From Pegea sp. RAD2-039 (Eukaryota; Chordata; Thaliacea; Salpida; Salpidae), in the NCBI GenBank assembly GCA_034620365.1, contig JAQGEQ010000380.1:1674001-1738000 (forward strand): DNA of 64,000 nt, written 5' to 3'. This document shows, in pieces, positions 13,101-25,958 of the stretch. The first letter of the stretch is position 1; each line of letters begins with the position of its first letter. Position numbers and translations under genes: made by a program. The notes below the pieces were generated by a model, which saw only the letters and a program-made list of their open reading frames with translations, ran no database searches and was not told the DNA's origin.

Positions 13101-16100
13101 TTTAAACATTTTTCTTCATTCAACGGATGAAGGTATAATCAATCACGTGACTTCATTGATAACCAATCAACAAAACACAACTAATTCAGCAGCAAAACTG
13201 TTGATGTCGTTAATTCAAAACCAAATTCAAGAAGGTCTTGTTAGGAAGTTGAATCGATTCCATTTTATTTTTATTTGATTTATAGAAAGACAAATAGAAA
13301 ACCAAACTCAAATGGTGTCTTACTGGTTTCGATTGATCATTGGGATTGAAGATTGGTTCAAAAGTCAACATCTTCAGAGTATTGTTGATCATCTATTGAT
13401 GAGTGCAAGCATAATCGGTGATAAAGCAACTTTAGATCTCAAGTAAATTTTTCATGGAATATATTTCTATCAATTTTCCTTTTTATATTTTCAATGATTT
13501 TCTACAGAAGCGTGAAGTGTTTCAAAATCGATATTTCGATTGAATCAATAAAAATTTTATTTATAAAAGTTATTTGTTAAACCTATCTAACATAAACTTC
13601 TTCAATTATTTCAAATTAACTCGTTAGTTTACATCATTTGATATTTAAAGGATGCAGGTATATGAGAAGTATGTAGAATTGATGCTAAAAAGTGAACATC
13701 TTGCTCAAAATCAAAATCGATCTGTTACACAATCACTTGTGAACTTAGTTATTGGAAATAATAATCACAACAATATGTCTTTTTTACATAATGGCATCAA
13801 CAACAAAAATATCTACTTGCAATATACTGTAATCGAAGCAGAATCCAAGTAAAGTTGATTGTTTGAAACTTGTTAATTGGCTAATGTGGTGATGTAGATA
13901 TGAAGATGACACAAATTTGTGGGACAGTTTACTTTCACTTCTACAAAAACAACATAAACTGACAATTGAAAATGCTTTGAAGCTTTCTATAAATCGTTTA
14001 AAGTTGAATCATTCTGCGGATAAAACTTCTCTTTCTATATACAGGTTTCAATTAATTCTTTTTTTATAATTTTTTCAACTATTTGATCTTCAGATGGGCT
14101 AAATTAGGAGTTTGTATCAAACTTGAACATCCTCTGCAAATGATGATTTGGACGAAATTCTTCTTGAGGTTTACTAGTATGCCTAGCAGTGGTGGTGGAA
14201 GCCTCGGGTTCAGGTGCTGGTACTAATAGTTGAAGCAAAATACTATTTTTGAGGTCTTTTAAAGATTTTTTGAACCAGTTGAGATGTTACCCTTGTACAA
14301 CGCAACCCGCAAACGGTTTCAAGATTTAGTTGAACTAAATAACGAAAAAGTTGACAAGGGAACTAATGACGAGCGATTTCTACTAAAAAGGTCTTCATCA
14401 ACATCAACCAATCAACTTGTAATCCTTGCTCTTCTCTTCCAGACTTGCTGTAATCTTTTCCAGCTTTAAATTATGGATTGAAGAAGTTCGAATCCATGAA
14501 CACGATCTATATTTTCCTAGCTTGCCTCAACAATACAACCCACAACTTCTAGCGCAGTTTAGAAGCAAGAATATTTCACAATCAAACTCTTTCTACTCCC
14601 CGGAGTAAGTTTGATTGATGAAGAGTCTTTTTATGTCTCAATTGTCATCACAAACCTAGAATAATTTGATCTTTGTCAGAAATCTATTTGTTTTTCGTAA
14701 TTATCATTTATTTTTAAAAAGATTAAAAGAAGATCTGAAAGCGATAGAGTCTATCTGGAAAATTCTAGGAAGAAGACAGATCAAACGAAAGCAGACAGTT
14801 TATCGTCAAAAGGTCCTCCATCTTCTAATCCTTGATCTTTCAGCTCTTTCATTCATCATTCTACAGAACATCAATCATCAAGAAAAGATTAGTTTTCTTT
14901 TGAATCAGTTTGAGACTCCAATCAAATCTCTTCATTCTGAATCCTTCCCAAGTCCAATCACTCTTCAATCACCAGGCAACTACATCACTTTCGATGACGT
15001 CATAACCGCGATGAAACCGGTAGAAGAAACTTGGTTTAATTAAGATACTCACCAGACTTTCTTCATAGGATATTGACACTCTCTCCAAATTTGCTGAGTC
15101 ATCACTGGTGAAAGAGAGCGATCATCGCCGTCATGATCGCGATTTGATGACTCTTTTACCTCAGATGTATTTTATGAAGGTCACATCAACTTAACATCAT
15201 TTTATTTTGATTGTGACGTCATCAACAGGATATCGAGAAGCAAGTGAAGTTAAGTTGTAAGTCTAATTACTCTCCAACACACCGTTGCCAAGGACCAGCA
15301 GTTGTTTACATCCAATATAAAGAGAAAGCCAAAGATGTCTTCATCTATGAGAAGATCCTCTCTAATAGGTTTGCATCTTCCAAAATTTTCTTCAACCCAC
15401 ATCACTTGCTCTTCAGATCAGCTTATCATCTTTCAATTGATAAGTACTTGAGTGAGGAAACTTGTAAACATCTTTGCCATGCATCATTGCATCTAGAGAA
15501 CGTGATCAAATCTATGGAGAGTAACTTAAAAGATCCTTTACGGAGTGAAGAAGATAAAAAGTCCCAATCATCATCTCCACATCCGAATTTTTTTATCTTC
15601 TATCATTTACAGACAAATTATTGGCGACGGAATCCGTCTTTTCTACATCGTGTCCAACTTATACTCAGGAGAGCGTAAAACTTGCTTCCCAGTCAAACAG
15701 TTCATCTCAAACAGCATCGAGTTACTCGGGCAGGTCACTCAATCATACATCCATCATCTCTTAGTCCATCACGTGTTGTTACGTCATCAGGCTTTTGTGT
15801 CCAAATCACGTGACGAAGCAGGGAAGATATTAGATGAAATTTTGAGCAATCCTGATACAGCAGTTGTTCTTTCTCCTCATTTTACCCCTTCATCACTTAG
15901 CTCGACACGAACATTTGATTATGTGAAGATGTATGAAAAGGTGGTGACTATCATCTCAACTACCACTTGCAACAATCCTGATATCCTGTTCGTCCTCCTC
16001 ACTAAGGTCTTGCTCTTTATCTTTACAAATGATCTCTGATTTGTTGTTGATTTAGTTTGATATGATGTCTTGGTTGAAAGAGAAGAATCCCGGCTACAAG

Positions 16101-19100
16101 GAGAAACTGCGATTGGTTGAATCCGTGATTATAGGGATCAGATCATGTATTAAAAGGTGATGATGACAATCTTCAAGACTTTTATCAACTAACTAAGATC
16201 TTTAGGATGAAGGAAGAGGAAGTGACGTATGAAGTTGGGATCATTGAAGACCCTTCTCATTCAACAGTACATGAGATCTACTCCTCTCACTTCCGTGTCC
16301 TCCTCTCATCTCACTTCCCGGATGTCCTCATCGACACTCTTCAACTTTTGCTCCAAGGTTTCTTATTCTTCTTTATTCTCCAATCCTGTGTCATCTTCAT
16401 CTATAGAGTCTCATGGATGGAAGATCACATTGAAGATCTGGGAGGAGTTGATCTTTGTGATGCAGCATCACGCTCATCTTCTCACCTGGAATGTCATTTG
16501 CATCATCTTCCAGCTCTTCACTTCCTACTTCACCAACATCCGACTTCAATCACTTCAAACCAAGTCACTAAATCTTCATCTATACTCCTCCTCTTCATCT
16601 TCCTCTTCACAGATCATCTGGAATCTACATCTCATGGACTCCTTACATTCTTCCAATCTCTGATATCTTTAGAATCATCTCACATCAACTGATGATGATC
16701 GGATCACGTGAAAGCGACGGTGGCTGGTCATTGATCGATAATATCTACAAGATCTTCACTCCTTGGATTCAGCCAATCATATCATCTGATTCCGGGTAAG
16801 CTTCCCGCTTCGATGACGTCACACTGACTTCTTACTTAGCAAGATCAACTGGCCATGGCAAGAAGAAAGTGAACGAGCCAGCTTCTTTATGACGTCATCG
16901 TTCGAGAAGGTGCTGCAAGAGCTTTGTGATGAGTAAGTTGATGATGTGATCATGAGATTGTGATGGTATTTGAGGGTACAGGGGTCTCTCTTCTCTCTTA
17001 CTTCCTTATACAATGCTTCGATATTGTGAACTTGCCTGTAAGCTTGAAGTTCCGATTCGTGATTACTATCACAAACTCCTCTTCCAACTTCCTTGGAGCA
17101 AATTAAGACCTGATCTTCAATTAATTAGCAGCATCGCTCAGGTGACACTGCGACATCTAGTGTTAGTGTTTAATCATCTTTGTAGGTTTGTGAGCGATGG
17201 AACACAAATGAGTTGGACTTTCTGCATCATGTCTTCTTGCAAATCAACTGGAGTAATTTAGATATGAGTTGGATCGACTCCGACATCCTCTCAAATCTTC
17301 TCATCATCATTTTATGTCTTGGTTACTTCATCTTCACTTTTTTACTCGTCCAAATCTTCATTTGTGTCTTACTTTAGGAGCTGATAGTAGTAGAGCTCGC
17401 AAGATGACGTCACTCTTGCATCAGTTGTTCGAATTACCATGGCAACTGGTCAGTTGTGAACAGATTGAATATGCTGCAAATATCGTCAACGACCGTTACG
17501 CTTGGTTGAACACGATCATGAATGGACCAATTAAAGATCTAGATCAAGATTACTGTGACGTTTTTCGATTTTTCAAACAAGTCTGTCAACTTCCTTTAAC
17601 TAGGGAAGAAAAATGGGAATTAGAAGATGCACGATTTGAGGTTGATGCTTTTGAGAAAATCTTCTGCTTTTGATTAATCTCTTTTGATAGATGGATACTA
17701 CGAACTACGACAGTTCTGATTGGTTGAAACGTATCACATATATCAGATGTGTGTTTAGATTAGTTAAAAAAGAAGATGAAAAACTTCCTTCTAATCTTCT
17801 TCTCACACTTAATTCATTATTTGAAAGCGTCGATATCGTGGCTACAAGTTCTTTTCTAATTGATCAGTATTTCAATCAACTTCAACTTTAACTTTTGCAG
17901 ATTGTGAATCGAGAAATCTGCATCAAAATTTTACTTCCGTCATCTTAGAGATCTTCAATAATATTCAAAAGTTACCTGAACATTTACAAGTGATCAATAT
18001 ACTGATCAAAATCTTTCAAAAAGAGATCAAATGTGAAAGTTGTGAAGATTATGATAGAACATGCAAAGTCTGTCTTAACTTATCTTCTTCTATATTTTAA
18101 TTCTTTTTTTTTTGTAGAATTGTTGCTGCAAATTATCACATTCCTTCTCTCCATCTTTCTATCTCTTTTCAATATCTGCTGCTTCTGCTATTGACTTTGC
18201 ATCTACTGATTTGTGTTCAATTATTGAAGTTTTAATTGGAAGTTATATGTTAAAAGTTCGAGCACAACAAAAGAAAAACTTTGACGAACGTAACATCAAC
18301 TGGTGGAGGTTTATATTTGAAGTTTTTAATAATTCAATTTGGAATGATTCAGTGAGTTATACATATAAAGAAATAACACAAGTTACTTTGAGTTGTTTGT
18401 AGACTTTGCTGAAGACTTGTACTGAAAATGAATGTCTACTGATGATTCATATTTACTATTTATATCATCAATCACTTGAAACCAATCCCAATCTAATCCT
18501 TGAAGAGTTAATGTCTTCATTCTCATTTTTGATAACAAAGTCAGTAGCAAGCATTTGATTACTTTTTCTACTTGTAATCTTGTAACTAACAGACGTACAG
18601 ATGAACAAAGATTGTTATTGTTGATTGATGACGCTTTTCGTTTAATCACAACCGAAGCAACAGTCAAGTTAAAAACAGGTGAGTTTCTGTAATAGCAACT
18701 TTATTTCTGTTTCTAACTTTTCCATTTACTTTTTATTAGACAAAATCATCACTTTACTAGCAACTACTGAGTTATTTTCTCAAGACAAAATTAAATCAGG
18801 ATTATTAGGAACAATCGGTATTTCAAGGCAAGCTTTCAGATCATCTGGTCAGTTAAGTAGCTAATTTTAACTACAAATTTTGAGTTATTTGTCTTCAGAA
18901 TTCCGTTTAACTGTCAAAACGTTCGCCACTTATGTTAAAAAGCAGATACAGTTAGTGAATGATGAAGAATATAAACAGGTGATTGTTCTTTCCAAAAATT
19001 CAACGGAATCATTATTTTTTTTCTATTCCAGTTGGTGAACGAACTTAAACAATTAAGCAGTAACAAATGTTATCAACATCTTAATGAAAAGATCACATTT

Positions 19101-19223
19101 GTTTGTCAACAGCTCTTAAACACTCATGTTAAATATAGTGACTTTTCTCGATATTTTATTGAAGAGTTCTTTCCAGACAATGCTATCTTCCAACATATCA
19201 AAATCTCACCAACATCTCCGTAG
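7146..19223 (+). CDS. EPG5: EPG5, ectopic P-granules autophagy tether
   Basis: EPG5 is a very large Rab7 effector that tethers late endosomes/lysosomes to autophagosomes before fusion. About 52 exons join in phase into 2545 residues, close to the family length of about 2580. Exons: 7146-7223, 7288-7384, 7967-8248, 8366-8508, 8578-8679, 8737-8877, 8983-9093, 9154-9391, 9729-9874, 9925-10044, 10094-10276, 10505-10643, 10723-10834, 10972-11088, 11394-11635, 11706-11857, 11907-12033, 12096-12247, 12305-12454, 12502-12616, 12699-12843, 12881-13033, 13089-13234, 13286-13442, 13651-13848, 13898-14044, 14094-14213, 14265-14390, 14443-14604, 14730-14812, 14844-15019, 15069-15179, 15229-15368, 15417-15560, 15613-15733, 15791-16006, 16056-16156, 16206-16357, 16407-16563, 16673-16795, 16840-16932, 16982-17141, 17186-17321, 17378-17640, 17691-17847, 17901-18067, 18118-18351, 18403-18539, 18593-18678, 18740-18847, 18899-18978, 19032-19223. 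Family-like patches: HLLRCPPGFHDW, LYFPSLPQQYNPQLLAQF, HRCQGPAVVYIQY, GLLGTIGISRQ and NKCYQHL near the end. Least certain junctions: 7967, 14812/14844, 16563/16673, 17847. Confidence 0.93.
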
Positions 19224-21338
19224 TATTTCATCACCATTTTCTTGCTAACTTTATTTTCTAACTTTTGTACATTTATCTTTTTTTGTTTTTTTGCAAACCT
19301 ATTTCTGATCTAACAGTTTTCTTCTAGCTTTTATATTACTGTTTGTAAAAGATTAACAAAACATTTTATTGTCCAGGTAAAATTTGTTCTAAATTCATTA
19401 GTCAGTTTAGGTGAAGATGTTCATTCCCATATTAATTAAGAAAAACATCTATAGATAAATTCTATTAAGAAGTCAAGTATAAAGATAGTTAAGATCAATA
19501 CTTCAGTTAATTAAATTAAAAATTAAAGATATCTTTATTTTTAGTAATTCGTCATTTTTAAGTAGCTAAAAGTTTTAAAATAAAAAATTCGTTGAAAAAA
19601 AAAATCACCTACGTTCATTTGATGAAACACTTTTATAAAAACTTAACTTTATAACACTTTTTAATGAAACAACTCTGATTAACCGAAATCATACTAATAA
19701 TCAGATACTAGTTTCTAATAAATAAGACTCTAACCGTCGCAATGTCTAGAATATTAAATCTAAATCTTGTTTTATTCAGTATTTTATCGAAAAGGTTCAA
19801 GATGAGTGCAACTTCTTTATAAAAACATAATTTACTCCATCATAGATACTAAACAATGTTTGTGTTCGAATTATTCTAACTCATAAGATAATAAATTCGT
19901 TTTCTTGTCTACTACAACACAGTTACTGTAAGCATTGAATAGTCAATCAGCTGAATGATTTGCCTTAAAACATTCAAAAGGGTTATACTCTGGGTCATTG
20001 TCGTGATTAACTCTTGGAGCTTTATTCAATTTAAAAGGCGACTAGCAACAAAGATAAGTCACGTTATTAAGTAGAACAGTTGAAAATGAAGAATGCCAAA
20101 ATTATGAGTCAGGTGACGGGGCTGGAACTTTTTTTATATACTGTAAACATTGATCAGAAGATACAATCTAGAAACCGAACGCACTACCGAGAACCAACTA
20201 CGGAGCTAAATCCACAACACAGTCGAGTAATTTACGTGGATTTTAAGGGCTCTATTGAGAGTAGTACTACAGAATTGTTGACGAGTTTTCTGGAATTCCT
20301 ATTTTTTTCTGCATCCTAGAATGGATTCCAACTCGTAAATTAACTACTTGATGGAATTGTTTTTAAGGTTTGAAACTTGCTGTCATATCTATTCAGATTG
20401 GGGGTCAACTTTTATGTCTGGAAAACTGAGCAGTTTTGTGCAGTAAGACAACTCCCTACCAACCACAGGGTAATGACCAGGTATCGAGGTATAATGGAAT
20501 AGTTCTGGGGTTTCAGGAGCTGATGATGTCCAAAAAGCTACCTTTTGTGTAGGAAATTTCAACTACTCGAGGTTAGTTCGATTCCGTGGAAGCAAAAACC
20601 TCATCTAAAGTTAAAAGAGCTTAATCTAAGTTAGCTGTAATTTATTCTTCGAATAGCAACAAACTGTTTCTTGAAGTTGACTTTTTATTGAATTGAAGGT
20701 AACATTAACTGCACAAAAATGAAAACAACTTCTTGATTTATGAAAAGGTCATATAATTTCACTGATAATTGTAATTATGATGAGAAATTAAAGATTTATT
20801 AGTATTTTAGAAGCATAAACTGATTAAAATTATTGTCTGCATGAATAGTTTACCAACAAAATTCTAAAACTGTAGATTTCCTTGACAGCAAAATCTAAAA
20901 ATTAAGTTTTAACAATTTGATATCAAGAAATTCTTTCAAAACTTGTTTTATAGAATAAATATTCTCTGAAGCAATATTGGTTAGCTTCGCTCAATTATAT
21001 TCAATAGCGCTTAGCCATTACAGCCATTTGAGTTTAAAACATTTTAATTGTTGAGAAAAATTGATTTTAGTTTTACTTAAAACTTAAAAGAGCATTTGCG
21101 TCATTGAGGTTTTCAGCTGAGACAAATCGAAAGAAAAAGTTTGAAACTCAACAGAATATATCAGTTCGCTTTTATTTTTGATAAACTGCAGGCTTTTGGT
21201 TGTTTTCTGTTGAAAACAACGCCTTAAGTAGTTTATCATTTGAAAATTGTTTATGTATGTCTAATGATGTTTTAATAAAAACTATTCTTTTTGTTTTTAG
21301 ATAATTATTATTCCTTAATTAATAATCTATCTAGAGTG
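19224..21338. other. Intergenic spacer with probable decayed repeat
   Basis: No gene recognised. Between about 19980 and 20620 the sequence is less AT-rich and carries an open frame (20080-20319) without recognisable homology, plus the short block shared with 5993-6026. This resembles a degraded mobile element. The remainder is plain AT-rich DNA. Confidence 0.4.
21284..21300 (+). promoter_or_regulatory. Candidate 3' splice acceptor upstream of serpin start
   Basis: A T-rich tract ending in TTTTTAG sits 38 nt before the serpin ATG. No upstream coding exon is evident, so it would serve either a 5'-UTR intron or spliced-leader trans-splicing. Confidence 0.45.
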
Positions 21339-24248
21339 ATGAAGAGTTTTCTGCTCAAAATATTTCTGTTGGCTTGTTGTAAGTTTTTGTGTTAAACGTT
21401 TTTAATTAATATGCTTTCGATATGTTTACCATATTTTTGTATCGTCAGTGGAATATGGTTATGGGCTGTGTGGAAATCCAGAAAACATCTCTATAGCTGA
21501 TGTAAAAGTTGTTTCGAAATCTCTTGAAGACTTTTCGTTTAAACTTTTCCGACAATTTAATGAAAAAGATGAAAACGTTGTTTTTTCACCTTTGTCAATT
21601 TTTGGAGCTTTTAGTATCTTAGCTTACGGTAATGAGTTGTTTCTGTTGTAAATTTATCAATATATTTTTTTTTACTTAAAAATAGTACATAAAAAAGTCT
21701 TTATCTTAGCTTCATATCTATATAAGTATGAAAGCTAAAAGATTAAATGTTTTCCTTACGAAATTTGAAGTGAATATGGATTTAATTCTTTATTAATCTT
21801 ATATTCTATTTATCAGCATTTTGTATTAAAAAATTATTTTCACATAAAAAAGAGGTAAAAAAAACTACTTTTTACTTTTAGTCACAAAAGCAGCTTAAGT
21901 TTAAGAATTTAATTATTAACTAATCTAACCAGAATGTTCAAAAACCTGTTTCTTTTTTTTTAATATTTATGTGAAAAATAAAATAAAAATGTTTTCAGTT
22001 TGATTATAAACTTTATTAATAAATACCCAGGTCATTTCTCGTCTGCTACATTTGTATAAATTATGAAAAATAAGTTTTTGTGAAAGCTCAAACGTAGTTA
22101 AAAGTATCCTACTTAAAAACGTTACTTTTGCTTCTTAGGTTCGGCAGATGAAAGTTTTAATCAGTTGAGTGATGCTTTAGAAATATCGGATTTTCGCAAA
22201 GTATTTGCTTTTCAAAAAAGTCTTATAAAGAACCACGAATCTTATAGACTGTTTCTCGTTGAACGACTATTTTTGAATATAAATCTACCACTACAAACGA
22301 CGTTTCGAGAAACTATTTTGAGGTGAGGATGCTCTTTTTTCTGCCTATTGCTGGAACCGAAACCTACGAAATGGTTTGGTGTTAGCATTGATCCGATTAT
22401 TCAACAGTTTTCTAGTTGTCATACTGCCTGAATTTCTAGTACTTAAGAAAATTTGTCATGGTAATTGAAGCGTTGTAAACTTTTTTAAACTTTATCATTC
22501 ATTATTTGTAACGCTTATAAACCTAAAAGACATATTTGTAAAAAGTGAAACGATGTGATTGTTTTTATGTAGTTATGGACCAGGTCTAAGAAAGTTGAAC
22601 TTTAGTAACAACCCAGAAGATTGTAGGAGAATCATGAATGAGTGGATAGAACGACAAACCAGAGGTGAAATAACAGACTTTGTTCAGCCAGATGATGTTG
22701 ACACCTTAACAAGATTAGTAATTTTGAATATTCTGTCTGTGAGGGTAAGTCATATAATTTGGTTTTTATTTGTAAAGCAATGTTGTTTAACTCATTTATC
22801 TTAAGTACTTATGATTTTTAAATTGTTGATTAACAGTCATAAGACTTAAGTATCTTATACTAAAATGTAATATTATAGAATCTTAAAATCTAATTAACAT
22901 CAATAGTGTCAACGTCAGTTAGTACAATTTTATAGGCAGCTTGGGAACGAAAATTTGATCTGGACAGAACTGAAAAACAACCTTTCTTTTTATCACCAAA
23001 AGAGCAAATTAGCAGTGACATGATGCATTCATATTCACAACGATGTAGCAAAGGGGTTATAAACAGAAACCAAGGTGGTTTTGATGATATGACGGTTGTA
23101 GCTGTCCCATTTAAAGGTAATAAATATAATTTATATTATGCAAAATAACATTTTTTACGACATAAGCTCATTGTAATTTTACCCGCATAAATTATGCTAT
23201 TTGTGGTATAAAAAGCTGTAACAGAAGTATAAAAACTTGTTTTACATTTTGAACATAATAATGGTAATCCTAATATTTTAGATGTATGAACATTAACCAA
23301 TCAGTGTAAACAATAAAAGTATTTACAACCTTCTACGGTTCAAAAATTTAATATAAAAAACTAGGGTTGATTTAAGCCTCATTAGATCATGAAAAACCTT
23401 TTTTCGTGATTGTATATACGATTAGATTGTTACTTATATGGTCAAGTATATTTGTTAATATGATCTTATCAATTTTGTTTGAAAACTTGACTTAAAACTA
23501 AATCTTATATAACTTTTTTAGTAAAATTGAAATTTTTAACTATACACACTTTCAAAGTTTAACAAATTTATTTTTGGACACTGGTACTAAATGTAGAAAG
23601 TTTTATTTATAATAAATTGTTAAATAAAATCATTATTCTTAAATGGTACCTAATTTCATACATTTATTTAATTATAAAACGTCTTATAAACGCTGAAATT
23701 AGAAATGTAATGTTTCAACAGAACAATAAAACTAAGAATTTAATTAAACTTTATTTTTAGACTACAAACTGTCACTGGTAATAATCATGCCAAACGAGGC
23801 TGGCAACTTTTCACAGTTGCTACGTGATGACGCTGCTAATCGTCTAAGAAATGTGTTTGAAAACATGCGTTACGATAATGATAGAGAAGCTCTTAGATAT
23901 ATAAGATGTGAACTGACTCTTCCAAAATTCGAAGTCAATCACAAACAAAGCTCGATGTCCCATATGATGAAATCAATCGGAATTGTGGACGTTTTTGATC
24001 CTTATTTGGCAAATCTTAACAACCTAACTAGACGTGATATGGGTTTATATGTAAATGATGCTTCCCATGAAGCTAAGTTCAAGATAGACGAAAAGGGAGT
24101 AAAAGCCTCGGCTGCAACTGGAATGTTTATCCATGCCTATTCAATTCCACGTTCTATAGTCATCAACAAGCCATTTGTGTTCCTTTTGCGTCATGAAGAA
24201 ACTGGAGCAATTCTTTTTATGGGAAAAGTTGTAGATCCCAGATCATAA
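21339..24248 (+). CDS. Secreted serpin (serine protease inhibitor) with Tyr-Ser reactive site
   Basis: Serpins trap proteases by inserting a cleaved reactive loop into a beta-sheet. Six exons join in phase: 21339-21378, 21449-21628, 22139-22322, 22573-22744, 22936-23116, 23761-24248, giving 414 residues, normal for the family. The N-terminus MKSFLLKIFLLAC is a likely signal peptide, so it should act outside the cell. Family signs include NVVFSPLSIFGAFSILAYG, the sheet-A region with TRLVILNILSVRAAW, and the C-terminal block VINKPFVFLLRHEETGAILF. The reactive loop starts near residue 362 with a small-residue hinge (GVKASAATG), as expected for an inhibitor. Aligned without gaps to alpha-1-antitrypsin the scissile bond falls at Tyr379-Ser380 (AYSIPRS), which predicts a chymotrypsin- or cathepsin-G-like target. 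Inhibitory activity is inferred from the hinge only. Confidence 0.95.
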
Positions 24249-25958
24249 TTACTTCATCCATCTATGATATTTATAATCTTGCAGTAAGCTTGTAAAGTAA
24301 TATTTTAAATTTTAAAACTTATAGAGAAGTCTTTATTATAAAAGCTTGTTTTACTTTTATCCGCTGACGTATAACAAATGTAATAAATGTAAATGAATTA
24401 AATACCTTTAATAATTTTTTAGAAAATCATCAGTTATCATTACAGCTGTAAGGTATTGCTTCGAGTCGAAAGATTTTGAAAACAAATTTACTTTGACAAC
24501 AAAACTGTTATATAGCTTCTTGAAAAGTTTTTAGAATTAACTTCTGGTAAAAACCACTTTTGAAAACATTTATCATCAAATCACATTTTCGCACTCTGAT
24601 GATTGCATCTTAAAAAATTTCACTACTGAAAAAATATGACAACCTACTTAAGTATTAAAGATTTCCAGAAGTTTTTACACAAATATTACAGATTTTTTTA
24701 AATCCTAATTTTTTAATATTTAATTGCGGCTTGCTACAAGGCTAATAAAACGTAATTTTATTTCCTAACCTGGTGAAATAAAACAGATAAATGCTTTATT
24801 TAAAAAGCTAAGTATCAAAAAGAATATTAGGAACAACCTAGTATATATTTAAGGTAAAATACATGCAGTTTAGCTTTAAAGTTAAGTTCTTAAGCCTTAA
24901 AAATGTCTGATAATTTAACTTTAACTCTGATTTATTAAGTAAAATCGTTTGTTTATTCAAGTTATTAAAGTCTTTCGTAGAGTTGTTACTAAAAATGTTT
25001 TTTTGGTTAGAAGTTAAGTAAATAGTTTTTTTAGGCTGAATAAGCACATGCTTAAAACGTTCAGTAATTTTGTAATTGATTTTTACGAGACAATTTTATT
25101 TAATAACGAAAGTTCTTATAATCAAAAAGTCAATTATCAAATCTTTGATGCAAAATAATAAGCTTTTAAAATTAATTTAAAGTCTGTATTGGGTATAAAT
25201 TTGACGAACGTATGTTTAGTTTTCAAATGTATATTTTTAATTATCTAATGAAATGGTACAAAAATAGAAAGATAAAAAAATAATAGAATATATATTAGAT
25301 CTATAAGTTATGATAAAAAATATAGAATTATAAATAAAATTACAAAATAATCGTGCAAGAACTGTAATTTACAGCTTATAGAAAATTCTATAAACACGAT
25401 TTTAGTGAGTGATATTAACCAGCAGTAATAGTTTACCTACACTATAGAATAATGATCATATAGGTTTTTTAAATTTAAATTTACAACAACAAAAAAATAA
25501 AATATGGCGTGAAACTATCATTTGTAAATTCTATTGAGTTTTTTGATAACTTTTATTACATATTTTCTATTTAATCGTTCGGAAAATTAATTTCATTAAA
25601 AATGTTGGAACTAGTGAAGCTATTTTAAGTTTATTCTATTTAAAGTTTTACTTTAATATATGCTTAAAATGTTTAAGTAATAAGTAAAAATACCAATAAC
25701 TAGTAGAAAATTTATTTTAAAACCTTCCAATCTTCTATAAAAGCTTATACTGTAAACATAAATATTGAAAATTTTCGAAAACAGTTTTATGTCAATATAA
25801 TTTTTTACAAAAGATCTCATAATTTTTAAATCGTATTTTATAGATTTATTTTTGGTTTAAGGCCCTTTTAGGCTTATAAACGTCTATTATTGTGTGCAGA
25901 ACAAGGTTATTAACTGGTTTATGTTGACGTTTTTCTTGGTAAAATCTCCATATTTATA
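24249..25958. other. AT-rich intergenic spacer
   Basis: About 1.7 kb of highly AT-rich sequence between the serpin and the homocysteine methyltransferase. Open frames are short, low in complexity and without similarity to known proteins. No RNA gene or repeat recognised. Confidence 0.5.

Noticed and set aside
20080..20319. 79-residue open frame as a gene
   Set aside because: No signal peptide, domain or splice context, and it lies in a repeat-like patch; more likely decayed mobile DNA.
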